A stretch of 64,000 nt of DNA from Wurfbainia villosa (taxonomy: Eukaryota > Streptophyta > Magnoliopsida > Zingiberales > Zingiberaceae), in NCBI GenBank assembly GCA_025175895.1, contig CM046003.1, positions 24,945,245 through 25,009,244 on the forward strand. Reading direction: 5' to 3'. Positions 23,060 through 35,342 of the stretch are shown here, in pieces; position 1 is the first letter of the stretch, and each line of letters starts with the position of its first letter. The notes beneath the pieces are model-generated. The model was not told the origin of the DNA, made no database searches, and saw only the letters and a program-made list of their open reading frames with translations. A program made the translations under genes and the position numbers.

Positions 23060-24270
23060 TTATGCCGGAGAGAGTTTATCAATACCAGGATCAAGAGCAT
23101 GAGCAAAGCATGTAGAACCAAAGACCCTAGGTGGTAAAGGATGAAGGGACTGTTTCGGATAAAGTACATGATGAGGTATTTGACCCTGTAAAGTAGAGGA
23201 AGGCATGCGATTGATGAGATAACATGCAGTAAGTACGGCATCACCCCAAAAACGAAGAGGAACGTGAGAGTGGAGGAGAAGAGTCCGGGTGGTCTCGAGA
23301 AGATGGCGATTCTTGCGTTCTGCGACTCCATTCTGTTGGGGGGTATGAGGACAAGACTTCCGATGTAATATGCCGTGAGATGCCAAAAAGGTTTGAAATG
23401 GAGTAGATAGATATTCACGTGCATTATCACTCTGCAAGGATCGAAGAGGGATACCAAATTGTGTTTTGACTTCATTAAAAAAAGATTGAAAAATAGAAAA
23501 CAATTCAGAGCGATCTTTCATCAGATATAACCAAGTACAACGAGAAAAATCGTCTACAAAAGTAACAAAATATCGTGACCCCAATGTAGAGGTAACACGA
23601 CTCGGACCCCAAATATCAGAATGAACTAAAGCAAAGGGAGACGTAGCCCGACTTATAATGCGAGGAGAAAATGAACTACGTATATGCTTGCCTAACTGAC
23701 ATGACTCACAAGATAAAGACTCTAAGTGAGACAGACTAGGATGTAATTGTTTTAACTTATCAAGACCAGGATGTCCCAACTGAGCATGGATAACAAGTGG
23801 AGATGCTGCCGCCGCACCGACAAGAGAGTTTTGGTGAAGTTGATATAGACCATGAGATTCACATCCGGAGCCAATCATCCTCCCCGTACTCCGGTCCTGC
23901 AATGAGACAGAAGATTTAGTGAATGAGATGACACAATCAAGAGACCGAGTGAGCTGGCTTATTGATAATAAATTAAAGGGAGCTCCGGGAACATAAAGAA
24001 CATTCTGAATGGGAAGAGATGGAGAAGAATGAACAATACCAACACCTTGGGACTGAGTCTGAGAACCATTTGCCATAGTGACAAATGGTAAATAACCAGA
24101 AGTAGATAGTGAGGAAAAAAGAGATTTATTACCAGTGATATGATCGGTGGCCCCAGAGTCAAGTACCCAAGGACCCGAAGAACGAGATATGCCAGCAAAG
24201 GAATTACCAGCTTGTGTAACGGCAGCAAGGGAATTAGACTCCTGTCGACCCTCATACCACTTCAGAAAGT
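23060..24270 (-). pseudogene. pol: Copia-2 protease and integrase
   Basis: The open frame begins upstream of its first ATG (24076). It reads WVLDSGATDHITGN at about 24170-24130, which is the protease active site. It then gives HPGLDKLKQL, the CESCQLGKH zinc-binding half and the core with Asp in LVHSDIWG, Asp in LQSDNAREY and Glu in PQQNGVAERKNR. It ends at a stop at 23060 after DKLSPA, where a frameshift leads to GYPRSQKGYKCYSP, the normal next motif, in another frame. The enzyme set is therefore nearly whole but split by one indel at its C-terminal end. Confidence 0.88.
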
Positions 24271-24272
24271 CA

Positions 24273-25177
24273 TCATAGGAAGGCGATGGAGTTGGGTCGT
24301 ATTGATCGAGGCGTGGAGTTGCGTGATGTCAATCGAAAAGCCGAAGACGTGACAGAACTCTGAGCGATCTGAGCAGTACGAGGAGGTCGACCATGGAGAC
24401 TCCAACATTTATCAATCGTGTGTCCTGGTCGGTGACAATGGTTACACCAAGGACGCCCTTTGCCATTCTTACGCGGTGGAGGTTTGTTGTTATTTCCAGA
24501 GACCAATGCTGAAGAGTCAACTGGAACGGAGGATGTCATCACAAGACTTTGGTAGGGACACGAAGGAGAGTCGCCCAGGTAGAGTCCATGGTTGCTTCTA
24601 TGGGGCTGCCCAGGATCTGATCACGAACATGAGAGTAATCTGTGGGCAGACCATATAATGCCAAAGACATAAAAAATTTCTTCCGATTTTCAAGCTCTGC
24701 AATAGGAGTGGCTGCAGGTGGGAGCAGGTCATTGAACTCACACAGAAGGCTAGAGACTGATCCCAAATAAGTTGACATAGACTCCTTGATCTGACGGGCA
24801 TTAAGAATGGTCATGAGGTCATCACAAACTTGATAGAGTCGCCGAGAAGTGTTTGTAAAAAGTTGTTGAGCTTGTATCCAAACATCCTTGCAGGTCTTAT
24901 GAGTTCGGAATACATCCCGAAGAGATGGATGGATGGTGGCTCGGATAATGCAACACAACTGTGCATCAACTTTTCTCCATAACGGACGATCGACCACTTG
25001 AATATCCTCTTCAGTTTGTGTAAGATGTTTTTCATAACCCTGTCCAACAAGCCAAAGCTCAATATAAGAGGCCCAAGAGGAGTAGTTCTTACCATCCAAG
25101 AACTCAGACGAGAGCGGTGCTGTCACATGGTTGGTAAAAATCGGAAACTCCGGTTTTGAAGTGTTGAGGGTAGCCAT
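24273..25177 (-). pseudogene. gag: Copia-2 Gag with zinc knuckle (one frameshift)
   Basis: The ATG at 25177 opens a 212-aa frame with FLDGKNYSSWASYIELWL, KDVWIQAQQLF and LYGLPTDYSHVRDQIL, the plant copia Gag core. It ends early at 24539. The nucleocapsid part continues in a shifted frame (24273-24542) with the knuckle CNHCHRPGHTIDKC. A second shift returns the frame to that of protease-integrase, so two compensating indels surround the knuckle. The protein would package RNA into particles. Confidence 0.88.
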
Positions 25178-25990
25178 GATGAATGAAGGCTGGATGTTCT
25201 GAAAAGAAGCTGCTGGAAGAGTAGTGTTGCGTGCTCACGTTGGCTGCCGGAAATGGAGCCAAAAGAAGCGCTTTGAAGCTGAACTCAAGATGAAGCCCGG
25301 ATTCAGCTGGGCCTCCGGGAAGCTGCGAGAGGACGGCCAACTAAATATCAATGCCGCGTTACGGACCACGATCCGATGCGGCAGAAGGAGAAGCTTTCCT
25401 CGGACGGAACAGGCGTAAGAACCGCCCTCGTGCCTTCGATTGAGAGAAGCGGCCGCTTGATATCGGCCGATTGAGGAGATCGTGAGCTCCCGAGGACGCA
25501 GAGGCCAAGGAGGTGCGCTCGCTGTGAGGTTAGCAGGAACGGCAGAAGGCGCTGCGGTGGAAGTGGCAGCTCGCGGCGGCGGCAGAAAGGCTTGCCGGCG
25601 AAGACACGCTGATTTCCGGACGAGCAGCGCGAGACGGGGAGACGGTACGTGAGCGGCGAAGACACGCTGATTTCCGGACTCCTCTCTATGTCGCGCTGCT
25701 GGATGAAGTGCTGCTGGTCGATTTGGTATCGTCGTGCGGAGGAGGGGCGTCGGGCGCGGCTGTGGTGCTTGGGTGGCGACGCGAGCAGAATCGTCGCCGG
25801 AGAAGAGGCGCCGGCGGTAGAGAAGTCGACGCCAAGAAGCTGAGATGAGAAGCACCGATCTCTCAGGCGACGCCAAGAAGCCGAGAGGCGGAAGCCGGAG
25901 GAGAAGCGCGCTGCGTCGCGGGAAAGAAATCGCGAGGAGAAGCGCGAACGGAACGCGAACAGAACGGAACGCGAAAGACGAAACCCTAAT
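25178..25990 (-). other. Copia-2 GC-rich leader
   Basis: This 0.8-kb stretch between primer site and gag is GC- and CpG-rich. A 213-aa open frame (25235-25876 minus) is Arg/Ala/Pro-rich and matches nothing, so I read it as chance in GC-rich DNA. The sequence GGCGAAGACACGCTGATTTC occurs twice, near 25599 and 25656. Confidence 0.65.
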
Positions 25991-26002
25991 GCTCTGATAC
26001 CA
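25991..26002 (-). promoter_or_regulatory. Copia-2 primer-binding site
   Basis: TGGTATCAGAGC on the minus strand, directly against the LTR with no spacer. It is complementary to initiator Met-tRNA. Confidence 0.95.
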
Positions 26003-26197
26003 TATTATTATTGTATAAATCAGAATATCAAACTTACATGAAAGAAGCCCTATTTATAGACAAGATTAGGGCTTATTCAAGAGAACAAATCAAACCCTAT
26101 CCTAGGAATAAATCAAAACTCTATCCTAAGAAATAATTATTCCTAATGATATTTAGGGATAACAATTATCCCTAATCATATCTACAATATTCTAACA
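26003..26197 (-). repeat. Copia-2 5' LTR
   Basis: 195 bp, TGTTAG..AATAATA on the minus strand, differing from the 3' copy at two sites near its inner end. Confidence 0.93.
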
Positions 26198-26202
26198 GAA
26201 CT

Positions 26203-27613
26203 TATCATACATGACCTTCCTATCAAACTGTCATGGTCTACCTAAAAGTAGTTGACCTACATGCATTGATACTATATCAAAAAGAACCTCATCATGATTC
26301 CTACCAATGGAAAATGAAACTAACACGGGTTTGTTGACCATAATTTCTGGACACTCATTTAGCCTTTGTAGCTTATAAGGTCTTGGATGATTAGTAGTGG
26401 GTAAACATAATTTCTCAACTAAAATGGTATGAAAGAATGCTAACTACATTAGTGTGACCCTCCCATCAATAATCATACTACATACCTTGTCTTTGATGTA
26501 ACAATGTGTATAAAAGATTGTTGTTCTTCATTTTATTCATTTGCTTGCACATTTTGAGTATGACTAATGACAAAGGTTTCACTTCAATTGGATACTTCTC
26601 TTTATCATCACTCTCATCAAGGATATGTTACCTAGTCCTTTGTGCAAGAACTCCACCAATTTGGCTCCTTTAAAAGTTTATAATTGCAGCATCTTGTCTT
26701 TCTAATTTATCTAAGATTTGATTGAATCAAAGCACATTGCTCAATTGATTTTCTAAGCCTAGATTCTTCTTCACTTGTCGTCATTAAAGAAATATATAGT
26801 TACTCAATCACTCAACTCAGAAAAGTTAACTCTTTAAAGAACTTAGAATTGAGGCAAGTCCCTATAAATATTTATTGACTAATGGAAAATTTTCAAGGGC
26901 ATGGAATAAGAATTAAGATAAAAGATAGGAATTGAAAGAGAAAAATACACTTAGTAGAATGACAAACTTAATATGATGGAAGAAAATATTAGAATTGAAT
27001 ATAAGTAGGTGTCAGAATTAAATCTTGGCATAATATAAAAACATACAGAATTAAAAGATAAAGATACTTCAAATAAGTATTGAAATGAATTTTGCTAGAA
27101 TTTAATCTAGGCAGATGGTGCTAGAATTTAATATTAATAAAATTTAAAGAAAATGTTGAATTTAAAGGTAAGGATAAAATAAGTGTTGAAAGAAAATTTA
27201 TCATAATTTAATCTAGGCAGGTGCTAGACTTTAATCTTGGCAAAACTTAAAAGGAATACATAATTGAAATGTAAAGATAAAATAAGTACTGAAAGAAATT
27301 TGTCATAATTTAATCTAGACAAATGCATGAATTTAATCTAGGTAGAACTTAAAAAAATACAGAATTAAAAGATAAAGATTTGTAGAAGTATTTCTACTAA
27401 TTTTTTTCTTTTTTTTTTAACTCTAAATTTTAGCCTCCCTTTCTCTTTTTTTCTTCTTCTTGTTTTTTTTTATAGCAACAATGTAAATAAAACTTGCTAA
27501 TATTCAAATGATAAGAAAGGAAATATCAAAATATGAACAAAATAGATGAAAAATATAGTAAAGATTCAAGCACAACAAGAAAAGATAACTAAATCGATTT
27601 AGAAACGATCTAA
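26203..27613 (-). pseudogene. Element X gag-protease region, highly degenerate
   Basis: Near copia-2 the minus strand gives VEKLCLP, HPRPYKLQRLNECPE, VNKPVLVSFSIGRNHDEVLFDIV and LLLGRP, then a TGA (26231-26233) where tryptophan is expected, then QFDRK. This is the end of the protease and start of the linker in plant chromovirus-like elements. It continues across copia-2 at 20879. From 26800 to 27613 the sequence is AT-rich with short repeats of a GAATTTAATCTAGGCA type, and the gag is no longer readable. Confidence 0.7.
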
Positions 27614-27625
27614 GCTCTGATACCA
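27614..27625 (-). promoter_or_regulatory. Element X primer-binding site
   Basis: TGGTATCAGAGC on the minus strand, two bases from the LTR at 27628. Confidence 0.88.
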
Positions 27626-27627
27626 AC

Positions 27628-28388
27628 TGATGTGAATCCGATGAGAAAAAAGTCTTAAGAACCCACAACAAATTGAATAAAGAAATAAGAAAAGTTTAAA
27701 TTGATAAGATGGATGGAAAGAACCTCAACTCAATACTTAGGAAAGCACGAACCTTAGTATAGAAGATAGAAGGTGCCATAACCTTGGATTGAGATTGATA
27801 AGTCTTTGAATGCCATAAGAGATTGTCTTGATAAGTTCTCGTTAAATTAAGAACCAACAAATGAGAGCCTCACCATCCTATAAATTGAAACAAGACTCAA
27901 AATTACATATGTGGTCGCCACCGTCTTTTTTTATAGTTATAAGGTGACCTAAAAATCCTAAAAGGTCAAAAGAAAGTCCATTTAGGAAAGGCCAAAGTAG
28001 ACTATGTAACTGGTTTGGACTTAAGTCACAATTACAACCCCAAAAAAGGTTAAATTGGGCCTAAATATGAGGATCATTCCTACTATATAAAAATGATACT
28101 TAAGTGGATAATTAAGCCTATCTAAGGCTTGAATTAGGTTGACTGAATCGCATGATTCGTTCTTTGTCGAATTGAATTCAATTAAAACTTTGTCCGTAGC
28201 ATCTTCAAATACTCATATAGTACTTCCATCAACCTTTTAGCATTAGCCTTGTAATTTGAGCCTCTAATGTTGTGTAATGGATCGCTAAGAACATCAAGAG
28301 TGGGATCCTTCTTTTCTTCTATGGCATTAGCTTGATCCATGCCATTGCTTGTTGGGTCGAAACTTATTCTCCCTCTTTGACTCTATCA
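27628..28388 (-). repeat. Element X LTR, complete copy next to the primer site
   Basis: It runs from TGATGTGAATCCG to CTCTATCA on the plus strand (761 bp) and matches the split LTR on the left. The base following its end is not the expected target duplication ATTAG. Instead a truncated copia-3 LTR begins at once. Confidence 0.85.
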
Positions 28389-28925
28389 TTTCCTCTCTCC
28401 TCGAAGGATGTGTCCTTAGTCTTCATGACTAAGACGACTTGAATACCGTAAGTCAAAGGAACATCGCACTTAAGCTGCAGTAAGAACTTCATTGATATAT
28501 CCATATATGTAGAGAACCATATGAAGTCTTACAGTTGGTCACTCCAATGAACTAGTTACCATAATTAGCATCCACGATTAACTCCGGACATCCCAATGTC
28601 ACCACCCTGTGAGAAACAGTTGCTTGGATAAACCAAAGAGTATATAACTCATGCTAGTCTCAATAGAATCGATGGCGTTCATCAATTCATCGACTAGGGA
28701 TAATTCCAATACATCACAATTACACATGTAAAGATACTCACTAGTTGTGATCCAATCACAAATTCTCTCATGCTGTGAATCGTATTGCGGACATGCAGTA
28801 AATGAGTTTAAGATCCAATCAAATACAAGAAAATATGTATACTCAAATAGTGAATATTCATTTATCAAATAAATGGTTCGACCATAAAGCGATTGCCTTA
28901 GGCCACCTCTCATATATCTCTAACA
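28389..28925 (-). repeat. Copia-3 3' LTR, truncated
   Basis: From about 28414 it aligns closely with 37070-37573 and ends TCTCTAACA. The first 25 bases align poorly and the other 1.7 kb of the LTR is absent. A purine tract (AAGTGGGAGT on the minus strand) follows at 28926. Confidence 0.82.
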
Positions 28926-29326
28926 AACTCCCACTTGGCTTAATGCCAATCGCTATAGTATTCAATACCATAGGCCCTAACATGCCCCTCAAACTTACTT
29001 TGAGGTAAGATTTTAGTTAAAGTATCCGCTAAGTTCCTTTCAGTGGGAATCCTCTCGATTTGTATTTCCTTCCTACTGATGATCTCTCTGATCAGATGAT
29101 AGCGGTGAAGCACATGTTTAGATTGTTGATGAGACCTTAGCTCTTTTGCCTATGCAATCGCTCCATTATTATCGCAGTAAATCCGTATTGCTTCAACAAT
29201 GGTTGGATCCACACCAAGTTCAGAAACAAACTTCTTGATCTAAACCGCTTCTTTTGCTGTTTCCAAAGTTGTAATGTATTCTGTCTCAGTGATAGAATCC
29301 ACTACAGTGTCTTGTTTGGAACTTTT

Positions 29327-30802
29327 CTAACTTACTGCGCCTCCATTCAAGGTGAATACGTACCCAGACTGAGACCTGGAATCATCCTTGTCTATCTGAA
29401 AGTTGACATCCATATACCCGCATATTACCATATCACCTTCTCCATATATTAGGAACACATCCTTAGTTCTTCTCAAATACTTAAGGATTGTCTTAACAGC
29501 CGCCCAATGATTCATTCCTAGATCGGACTGGTATCTGCTCGTGACACTCATAGCATACGATACATCGGGTCTTGTACATAATATAACATACATGATAGAT
29601 CCTATTGCGGATGCATAGGAAATCTTATTTATGCAAATCCTTTCATCTTCTGTGCGCGGACACATAGACTTCGAAAGGTGTATCCCATGCCTAATGGGTA
29701 GGAAACCTTTCTTAGATTCCGACATTCTAAACCTCTTTAGCACTCGGTCTATATATGTAGGCTGTGAAAGACTAAGCAACCTATTCGATCTATCCCTATA
29801 GATTTTAATCCTGAGGATGTAGGTTGCTTCTCTCAGGTCTTTCATGGAGAATGTCTTGGATATCCAAATTTTAACTGACTGTTAGACAGAAACATCGTTT
29901 CCTATAAGTAATATGTCATCGACATACAATACTAGGAACACGACTGCACTCCCACTAATCTTCTTGTACACACAAGGTTCGTTAGAATTTTGTGAGAAAT
30001 CAAATCTTTTGATTGCCTCATCAAAATGAATATTCTAGCTTCTGGATGCTTGCTTCAATCTATATATGGATCGTTGAAGTTTGCATACCTTGGTTTTATC
30101 AACCGATGTGAAACCCTCAGGTTGTATCATATACACGTTCTCAAGTAGGTTTCCATTAAGGAAAATCGTTTTCACATCCATCTGTCATATCTCATAATCA
30201 TAATGAGCCGCTATGGCCAGGAGCATCCGAATGGATTTAAGCATAGCAACTGGTGAATAGGTTTCGTCATAATCAACACCTTGCTTTTGACGATAGCCTT
30301 TCGCCACTAATCTAGCCTTATAGGTAATCACATTACCATCCATATCGGTTTTCTTCTTGAAAACCCACTTGCACCTTATAGGCTTAATGCTTTTAGGTGG
30401 GTCAACCAAGTTCCAAACTTGATTTTCATACATGAAATCCATTTCCGACTTCATGGTATCGAGCCATTTATCTCTTTCTAAACTTTTCAGAACTTCTTCA
30501 TAACTGACAGACTCCTCATCATCAATGAGTAACACGTCATTTGATTCACTTATGAGAAATCCATATCTCTCAGGAATGTTGTGTGTTCTACCAGATCTAC
30601 GAAGATATGGTGTCACAATAGGTTCAGCCGAAGGCTCATCACTATGAGTTATTGGTTGTAGTGCTTGACCAGGTATCTCATTAATGTCTATTAGAGTCTC
30701 TTGAATCTTCTCAAGTTCAACAACACTCCCACTATTTTCTTGCAAGAGAAACTCTTTCTCTAGAAATACAGCATGCCTTGAAACAAATACCTTTTGTTCC
30801 AC
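29327..30802 (-). pseudogene. pol: Copia-3 reverse transcriptase and RNase H (several stops)
   Basis: The frame 30185-30802 starts with integrase-RT linker and then gives WNLVDPPKSIKPIRCKWVF and YKARLVAKGYRQK. It ends at TGA 30185-30187 where the tryptophan before QMDVK is expected. The RT continues to about 29850 in readable pieces, including NIHFDEAIKRF after another stop (30035-30037) and the catalytic YVDDILLIGND. RNase H is in the frame 29327-29845, with MKDLREATYIL, CPRTEDERICINKISYASAIGS and RTKDVFLIYG. Decay is mainly by tryptophan-to-stop changes. Confidence 0.86.
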
Positions 30803-30916
30803 AGGATGATAGAATTAGTAACCCCTCATTTTCTTAGAGTATCCAATAAATGGACAATTATCAGATTTAGCATCCAATTTGTCTGACACAGTCCGCTTTA
30901 CATAAGCATGACAACC

Positions 30917-32050
30917 TCATATCTTCAAGTAAGATAAACGAGGTTTCTTATTATTCCATATCTCATATGGAGTAGTTGAGACTACCTTGGTCGGGACTCT
31001 ATTTAACAAGTAAACAACTGTTTGAAGTGCATAGCCCCAAAAGGACTTGGGAAGATTCGCATGATTCATCATCGATCTGACCATGTCCAGCAAGGTCTGG
31101 TTTCGCCTCTCAGATACACCATTATGTTGCGGTGTATACGACGAAGTCCATTGGGACAATATACCATTGTCCTTTAGATAATCCAGAAACTCTTGACTCA
31201 AATATTCACCACCTCGATCAGATCGAAGTATTTTAATACTTTTGCCAAGTTGTTTCTCTACTTCACTTCTGAATTCTTTAAATCTTTCAAAGGCTTCAGA
31301 CTTGTGTTTCATCAAGAACACATACCCAAATTGTGAGTGATCATCGATGAAGGTAATGAAGTAGCTATAGCCTCTTAGAGCATGAGTTGACATAGGTCCG
31401 CATACATCAGTATGTATTAGACCAAGCAACTCTCCCACCGGTTCACCTTTTCTAGTAAAAAGTAACTTAGTCATCTTGCCTTTTAAGCATGATTCACATG
31501 TATCGAATGAATCAGATTCAAACGATTCCAGAATTCCACGTCGGTGTAATTCGGACATGTGTTTCTTGCTTACATGGCCAAGACAACAATACCACATGTA
31601 GGAGGCTAATTGATTATCTTTTCGAGCACGCTTGTTGCTCGCTTCAATATTGAAAATGTCACTGGATACGTCTAACGTATATATATCATTGTACAATGTT
31701 TCAGTCCCATAAAGCATGTCATTCAAAGTTATGTAACAACAATTGTTACTAAAAATCAAATGATACTCATTTCTATTTAAGCAAGAAATAGAAATAATGT
31801 TCTTTATTGACGAAGGAACATAAAAACAATTGTCTAGTTCCAAGACTAGTCCTGTAGAGAGCTTCAACAAATAAGTTTCGATGGCGACCCCAGCAATCTT
31901 TGCTCCATTGCCAACTCGCAAATTTGACTCCTCCTTGACGAGTCTTCTTCTATTCCTTAGCCCCTGTATGTCATTACATATATGTGAGCCACACTTAGTA
32001 TCTAATACCCAAGTGTCTAAAGAAATAGAATGACAATCAATAATGAACAT
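30917..32050 (-). pseudogene. pol: Copia-3 protease and integrase
   Basis: The frame starts just before the protease site WVLDTKCGSHIC. The third residue of the D-T-G triad is Lys here, which should inactivate the enzyme. The integrase follows: WYCCLGHVSKKHM and CESCLKGK for the zinc-binding region, then Asp in LIHTDVCG, Asp in LRSDRGGEY and Glu in PQHNGVSERRNQT. It ends at 30917 with a TGA where the tryptophan before GCHAYVK is expected, and that motif is readable beyond the stop. The motif wording is typical of the Tork lineage. Confidence 0.88.
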
Positions 32051-32984
32051 ACCTGAAAAGGATGGGACATCGGATGTCTTCTTCTTCGCGGACTCAAGAT
32101 AAATCTTGCAGTTTCTTCGCCGATGACCCTCCTTGCCACAATGATGGCAAGTGCCCTTTTATACTGGTTCTACCTTCTTTGTCTTCTTCTTCTTCCCCTT
32201 TTTCTATTCTTTTGATTTCTTCTTAGAACCTTTCTTTGAGGAATTAACTAACAGTGTCATCTTATCCTCATGCTTTACAGAAGACTCCACAGTCTTCAGC
32301 ATATTGAGGAGCATAGGAATTGTGGTTTCAATCTTGTTCATTCGGTAGTTCATCACAAACTGTGAGTAACTCTTCGGCAAACAATGTAGAATTAAGTCAA
32401 TACTTAATTCATGATCCATCACAAACTCAAGTGTCGCTAGTCGCTTGATGTACCCATTCATCTTTAGCACAAATTGCACCACAGATGAACCTTCTTGCAT
32501 CTTAGAGGTGAAGAGGAGCTTGGAGATTTCGAATCTTTCGTATCTCGCTTGCTCTTCAAACAGTTCATGGGGATGAAAGACTATGGTATTAGCATCTATA
32601 TGCTCATGTTGCTTTTGAAGCTAGGATGTCATCATGGCTAGGATGATGCAACTCGCCAACTCAGAATCAGTCACATGTTTTTGATAAGCCAACAATTGGT
32701 TCAGAGTTGCATCATCCTTAGGACAGGTGGGAAGAGGCTCTTCGAGAACATACACAAACTTTTTAGCCTTGAGAATAATTCTCAAGTTTCTAAGTCAGTC
32801 CAAGAAGTTTGACCCAATCAATTTATTTGAATCCAAAATCGAGTGTAAATTCAAAGACGTCCTGGTCAATCAATTAATCTAGAAATATAAATCAAACATA
32901 TATGAGAAAGATAATTTAAAATGCATCAACATACATTTATAAAATCTCATTCATTTTTCGAATTTTAAAAACCCTCAAAATTAA
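32051..32984 (-). pseudogene. gag: Copia-3 Gag with zinc knuckle (broken)
   Basis: The knuckle CHHCGKEGHRRRNC is readable at about 32155-32110. The Gag core is in the frame 32204-32500 (LKMNGYIKRLATLEFVMDHEL, LHCLPKSYSQFVMNY). The N-terminal half lies upstream in other frames, with NQLLAYQKHV, ASCIILAMM and HPHELFEEQARYERF. At least one internal stop separates these parts. Gag would build the particle; this copy is dead. Confidence 0.8.
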
Positions 32985-34010
32985 TTCGGGAGATCGTAGG
33001 TCCATCTCCGAATGAGTTGATATCTAACATAGATAAGAACAACCTTGGAGAGAGTCCAACAAGTCATTCTTAACTACGATGGTAGGTGTCAAGTATACTG
33101 ATTGCTTATCACATATATGCAACTATTATAATGTGCTATCAACTAATTGAATATTCACATATACATTGGGTTGTTAACCCATTAATAAGTATGCATCATA
33201 TGCATGACACCCAACTTCATCTCCCTTCACATCGACCTTGGAGAGAGTCTAACAAATCGATGCTCCAAGTTAAAGCCGACCCATTAATCGCAAAATAGTT
33301 TTAATATGGTTAGAGCGCATTCAACCAATTAGTCAGGCTTGGAGAGAGTCCAACAACCCAAGCTAACGATTGACCTCTGACTCTTACTATATTAGTGTTA
33401 AACTATTCAATGATTTGAACATGTTTAGGTCCGAGCCGAGCTTGGAGAGAGTCCAATAACCCAAACAAAAAACAGAATTTTGGTTCTAACCATATTAATG
33501 GAAGAGGTAGACTTTAATATTGTATAAGGGTTTTAAAGTTTCATCCTCTTTTTCATGCAAATAACTATTATTTACATGACATGACACATATGACATATAT
33601 CTATATGTTAGGACACGCATGACATAATGATGTGTTTCTAATGCAATTACATGATATACAATTATTACATTTATAAATAGTTTCCTTATTTGTCATAACT
33701 ATTTTGGAAATAAAATATGTTTGAGATTTGATTTCTCAAATCAAATCTCGATTAAATTAGGAAATACATTTCCAAATATAATTACATATTTTATTTATAG
33801 AAAATATTAATTAAGGAAATTCAAATTTATTTGGGAAACAAATTTCCTAAATTGTAATTTCCTAATCACATTAGAAAATTTTCAATTTGAATTTCTTTAC
33901 TAATTAAAATTTTCATAATTACTTCTAAACTTTTCAAAAGTAGAAAATTTCTAAAAATACAATTATGACTGTCGCAAAACAATTTTACGATTATGTCGGA
34001 ACACAATCGG

Positions 34011-34023
34011 GTTTTGATACCAC
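34011..34023 (-). promoter_or_regulatory. Copia-3 primer-binding site, duplicated copy
   Basis: TGGTATCAAAACC on the minus strand inside unit 1, four bases from a partial LTR that starts at 34027. It is a by-product of the tandem duplication. Confidence 0.75.
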
Positions 34024-35325
34024 TATTGGGTTTCCCCAGCACCGACGTGGGTATGTGTTCGAACATGTTTCGTAAACATGCACACAGCGGAAGCAAAAAG
34101 AATCAATAAACTAACTTTATTACAACATACACACCACACGCATGGAAGATACAACAAGTGTAGACATAATCGCTATTTTAAATTTTGCAATAAAAGGAAA
34201 TTTATTCTAGTTATACCTGGCGTATCACGTGTAGCGGGAATGACATCAACCGTAGCAACCCTCGCTAGAATCGCCTCTATTCGTATCTACGCTGAGTATC
34301 TTCGGGAGATCGTAGGTCCATCTCCGAATGGGTTGATATCTAACATAGATAAGAACAACCTTGGAGAGAGTCTAACAAGTCATTCTTAACTACGATGGTA
34401 GGTGTCAAGTATACTGATTGCTTATCACATATATGCAACTATTACAATGTGCTATCAACTAATTGAGTATTCACATATACATTGGGTTGTTAACACATTA
34501 ACAAGTATGCATCATATGCATGACACCCAACTTCATCTCCCTTCACATCGACCTTGGAGAGAGTCCAACAAATCGATGCTCCAAGTTAAAGCCAACCCAT
34601 TAATCGCAAAATAGTTTTAATATGGTTAGAGCGCATTCAACCAATTAGTCAGGCTTGGAGAGAGTCCAACAACCCAAGCTAACGATTGACCTCTGACTCT
34701 TACCATATTAGTGTTAAACTATTCAATGATTTTAACATGTTCAGGTTCGAGTCGGGCTTGGAGAGAGTCCAACAACCCAAACAAAAAATAGAATTCTGAT
34801 TCTAACCATATTAATGGAAGATGTAGACTTTAATATTGTGTAAGGGTTTTAAAGTTTCATCCTCTTTTTCATGCAAATAATTATTATCTACATGACATGA
34901 CACATATGACATGTATCTATATGTTAGGACACGCATGGCATAATGATGTGCTTCTAATGCAATTACATGATATACAATTATGACATGTACAAATAGTTTC
35001 CTTATTTGTTATAACTATTTTGGAAATAAAATATGTTTGAGATTTGATTTCTCAAATCAAATCTCGATTAAATTAGGAAATACATTTCCAAATATAATCA
35101 CATATTTTATTTATGGAAAATATTAATTAAGGAAATTCAAATTTATTTAGGAAATAAATTTTCTAAATTGTAATTTCCTAATCACATTAGAAAATTTCCA
35201 ATTTGAATTTCTTTACTAATTAAAATTTTCATAATTACTTCTAAACTTTTCAAAAGTAGAAAATTTCTAAAAATACAATTATGACTGTCGCAAAACAATT
35301 TTACGATTATGTCGGAACACAATCG

Positions 35326-35338
35326 GGTTTTGATACCA
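35326..35338 (-). promoter_or_regulatory. Copia-3 primer-binding site next to the full LTR
   Basis: TGGTATCAAAACC on the minus strand, four bases from the LTR at 35343. Only the first 8 bases match the usual Met-tRNA site exactly. Confidence 0.78.
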
Positions 35339-35342
35339 CTAT

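Larger units (their letters stand above)
20880..26197 (-). mobile_element. Copia-2: young Ty1/copia element, minus strand, TSD GAACY
   Basis: The 195-bp LTRs at 20880-21074 and 26003-26197 differ at only two positions. Flanking direct repeats are GAACC (20875-20879) and GAACT (26198-26202), inside the protease-linker region of element X. The purine tract (GAGGGGGAG) and primer-binding site are intact. At 5318 bp with Gag, protease, integrase, RT and RNase H in order it is a complete copia element by layout, yet small indels break its frames. Confidence 0.95.

Noticed and set aside
25235..25876. 213-aa ORF in the copia-2 leader
   Set aside because: Low-complexity Arg/Ala/Pro composition in GC-rich DNA; overlapping frames are open as well. 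Treated as leader.
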